From Komagataeibacter xylinus NBRC 15237 (GTDB taxonomy: Bacteria > Pseudomonadota > Alphaproteobacteria > Acetobacterales > Acetobacteraceae): DNA of 64,000 nt. A program made the translations under genes and the position numbers. Positions 63,530 to 64,000 of the stretch are shown here, piece after piece; within the stretch, counting starts at the first letter, position 1, and each line of letters opens with the position of its first letter. Location: positions 1 through 64,000 of the forward strand of contig NZ_BCTP01000008.1 in NCBI RefSeq assembly GCF_001571345.1, given 5' to 3'. Below the pieces are notes generated by a model, which saw nothing but the letters and a program-made list of their open reading frames with translations, made no database searches and was not told the DNA's origin.

Positions 63530-64000
63530 ACGATCCGCTTTCGCGCACGCCCCGCATGATGCGCCTGCACGCACGGGGCATTTCCTACTTCAATGCGGTG
63601 CGGGAATGCCGTTCCATCCGCGAGGCGGCGCGCAGGCTCAATGTCACGCCCTCGGCGCTGACGCGGCAGCTCGCGCAGATGGAGGCCGAGATCGGCGCGC
63701 CCCTGTTCGATCGCCTGCCCGAAGGCATGGTCCTGACCGAGGTGGGCACCATCATGGCCCGCCACATCGTGACCGTGATGCAGGATGCCGCCCGCACGGA
63801 GGAGCAGATCAACGCCCTGTCCGGACGGCATGACGGCAGGCTGCGCATCATGGCGGTGGAAGGCATAGCAGGCCAGCTCCTGCCCGCGCTGCTCGAGCGC
63901 ATCATCTCGGCCTTCCCCACCGTTGAGCTGCATGTGGAGGTCGGCGCCCCCAAGACCATCGTCTCGGCATTGCAGGACGGGCGGGTCGACCTTGGCATCG
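63526..64000 (+). CDS. LysR-family transcriptional regulator (N-terminal part; cut by window edge)
   Basis: Open frame to the end of the window, about 158 residues from ATG at 63526. The winged-helix domain is clear: GISYFNAVRECRSIREAARR, LNVTPSALTRQLAQMEAEIG, APLFDRLPEGMVLTEVG. The effector domain begins around residue 100 (LRIMAVEGIAGQLLPALLER). It overlaps the xdhC stop by 4 bases, so it is co-translated with the xdh genes and probably senses a purine. The product end is outside the window. Confidence 0.93.
   Translation, partial: MNDPLSRTPRMMRLHARGISYFNAVRECRSIREAARRLNVTPSALTRQLAQMEAEIGAPLFDRLPEGMVLTEVGTIMARHIVTVMQDAARTEEQINALSGRHDGRLRIMAVEGIAGQLLPALLERIISAFPTVELHVEVGAPKTIVSALQDGRVDLGI

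Overview
The window is high-GC chromosomal DNA of an acetic acid bacterium (Acetobacteraceae), most likely Komagataeibacter or a close relative. The diagnostic genes are the membrane PQQ alcohol dehydrogenase pair adhA-adhB (ethanol to acetaldehyde at the periplasmic face) and a four-gene haem-copper ubiquinol oxidase operon. Class I lysyl-tRNA synthetase, the purN/purM-hdaA-ppk-ppx neighbourhood and the Suv3-like helicase/S4/FdxA cluster are alphaproteobacterial arrangements. Genus assignment is from recognised protein sequence, not from a search.

Layout. 1-203: tail of an IS66-type element. 343-6229: secB, a TimA-like gene, mltA, then an orphan DNA methyltransferase and a tri-haem peroxidase placed before smr. 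6263-11000: periplasmic binding protein, hemF, a cytochrome c1 gene without petA/petB, mtnP, dienelactone hydrolase. 11296-13518: groESL with CIRCE operator and terminator. 13714-23087: cold-shock protein, DinG-type helicase, class I lysK followed by an MprF-like gene that lacks half of its synthase domain, marC, UDG and sirtuin. 23235-33404: adhAB, thpR, a BI-1 family protein and cyoABCD. 33528-36951: fdxA, S4 protein, Suv3-like helicase. 37093-44991: aminopeptidase, MarR regulator, exported protein, and a divergent sugar-nucleotide/lipid-carrier locus (WecA-like, WbpM-like, DegT). 45082-52173: AI-2E transporter, MFS, ABC-F, ndk, purN, purM. 52368-57159: hdaA, ppk, ppx. 57262-64000: a hydantoinase-like protein that has lost its metal ligands, xdhABC and a LysR gene cut by the window edge.

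How it fits together. AdhAB feeds electrons into ubiquinone and the Cyo-type oxidase reoxidises ubiquinol, giving the short oxidative chain typical of vinegar bacteria. The peroxidase may be an additional electron sink. Purine synthesis (purNM) and purine oxidation (xdhABC) both appear.

The most unusual structure is a family of palindromic repeats. About ten copies lie in this 64 kb, all intergenic, each placed just 3' of a gene and nearly always oriented with the same GCCGCC hairpin next to the stop codon. They look like a mobile or amplified portable terminator. Other leads are the metal-site-less hydantoinase, the lysK plus truncated mprF pair, and the solitary cytochrome c1.
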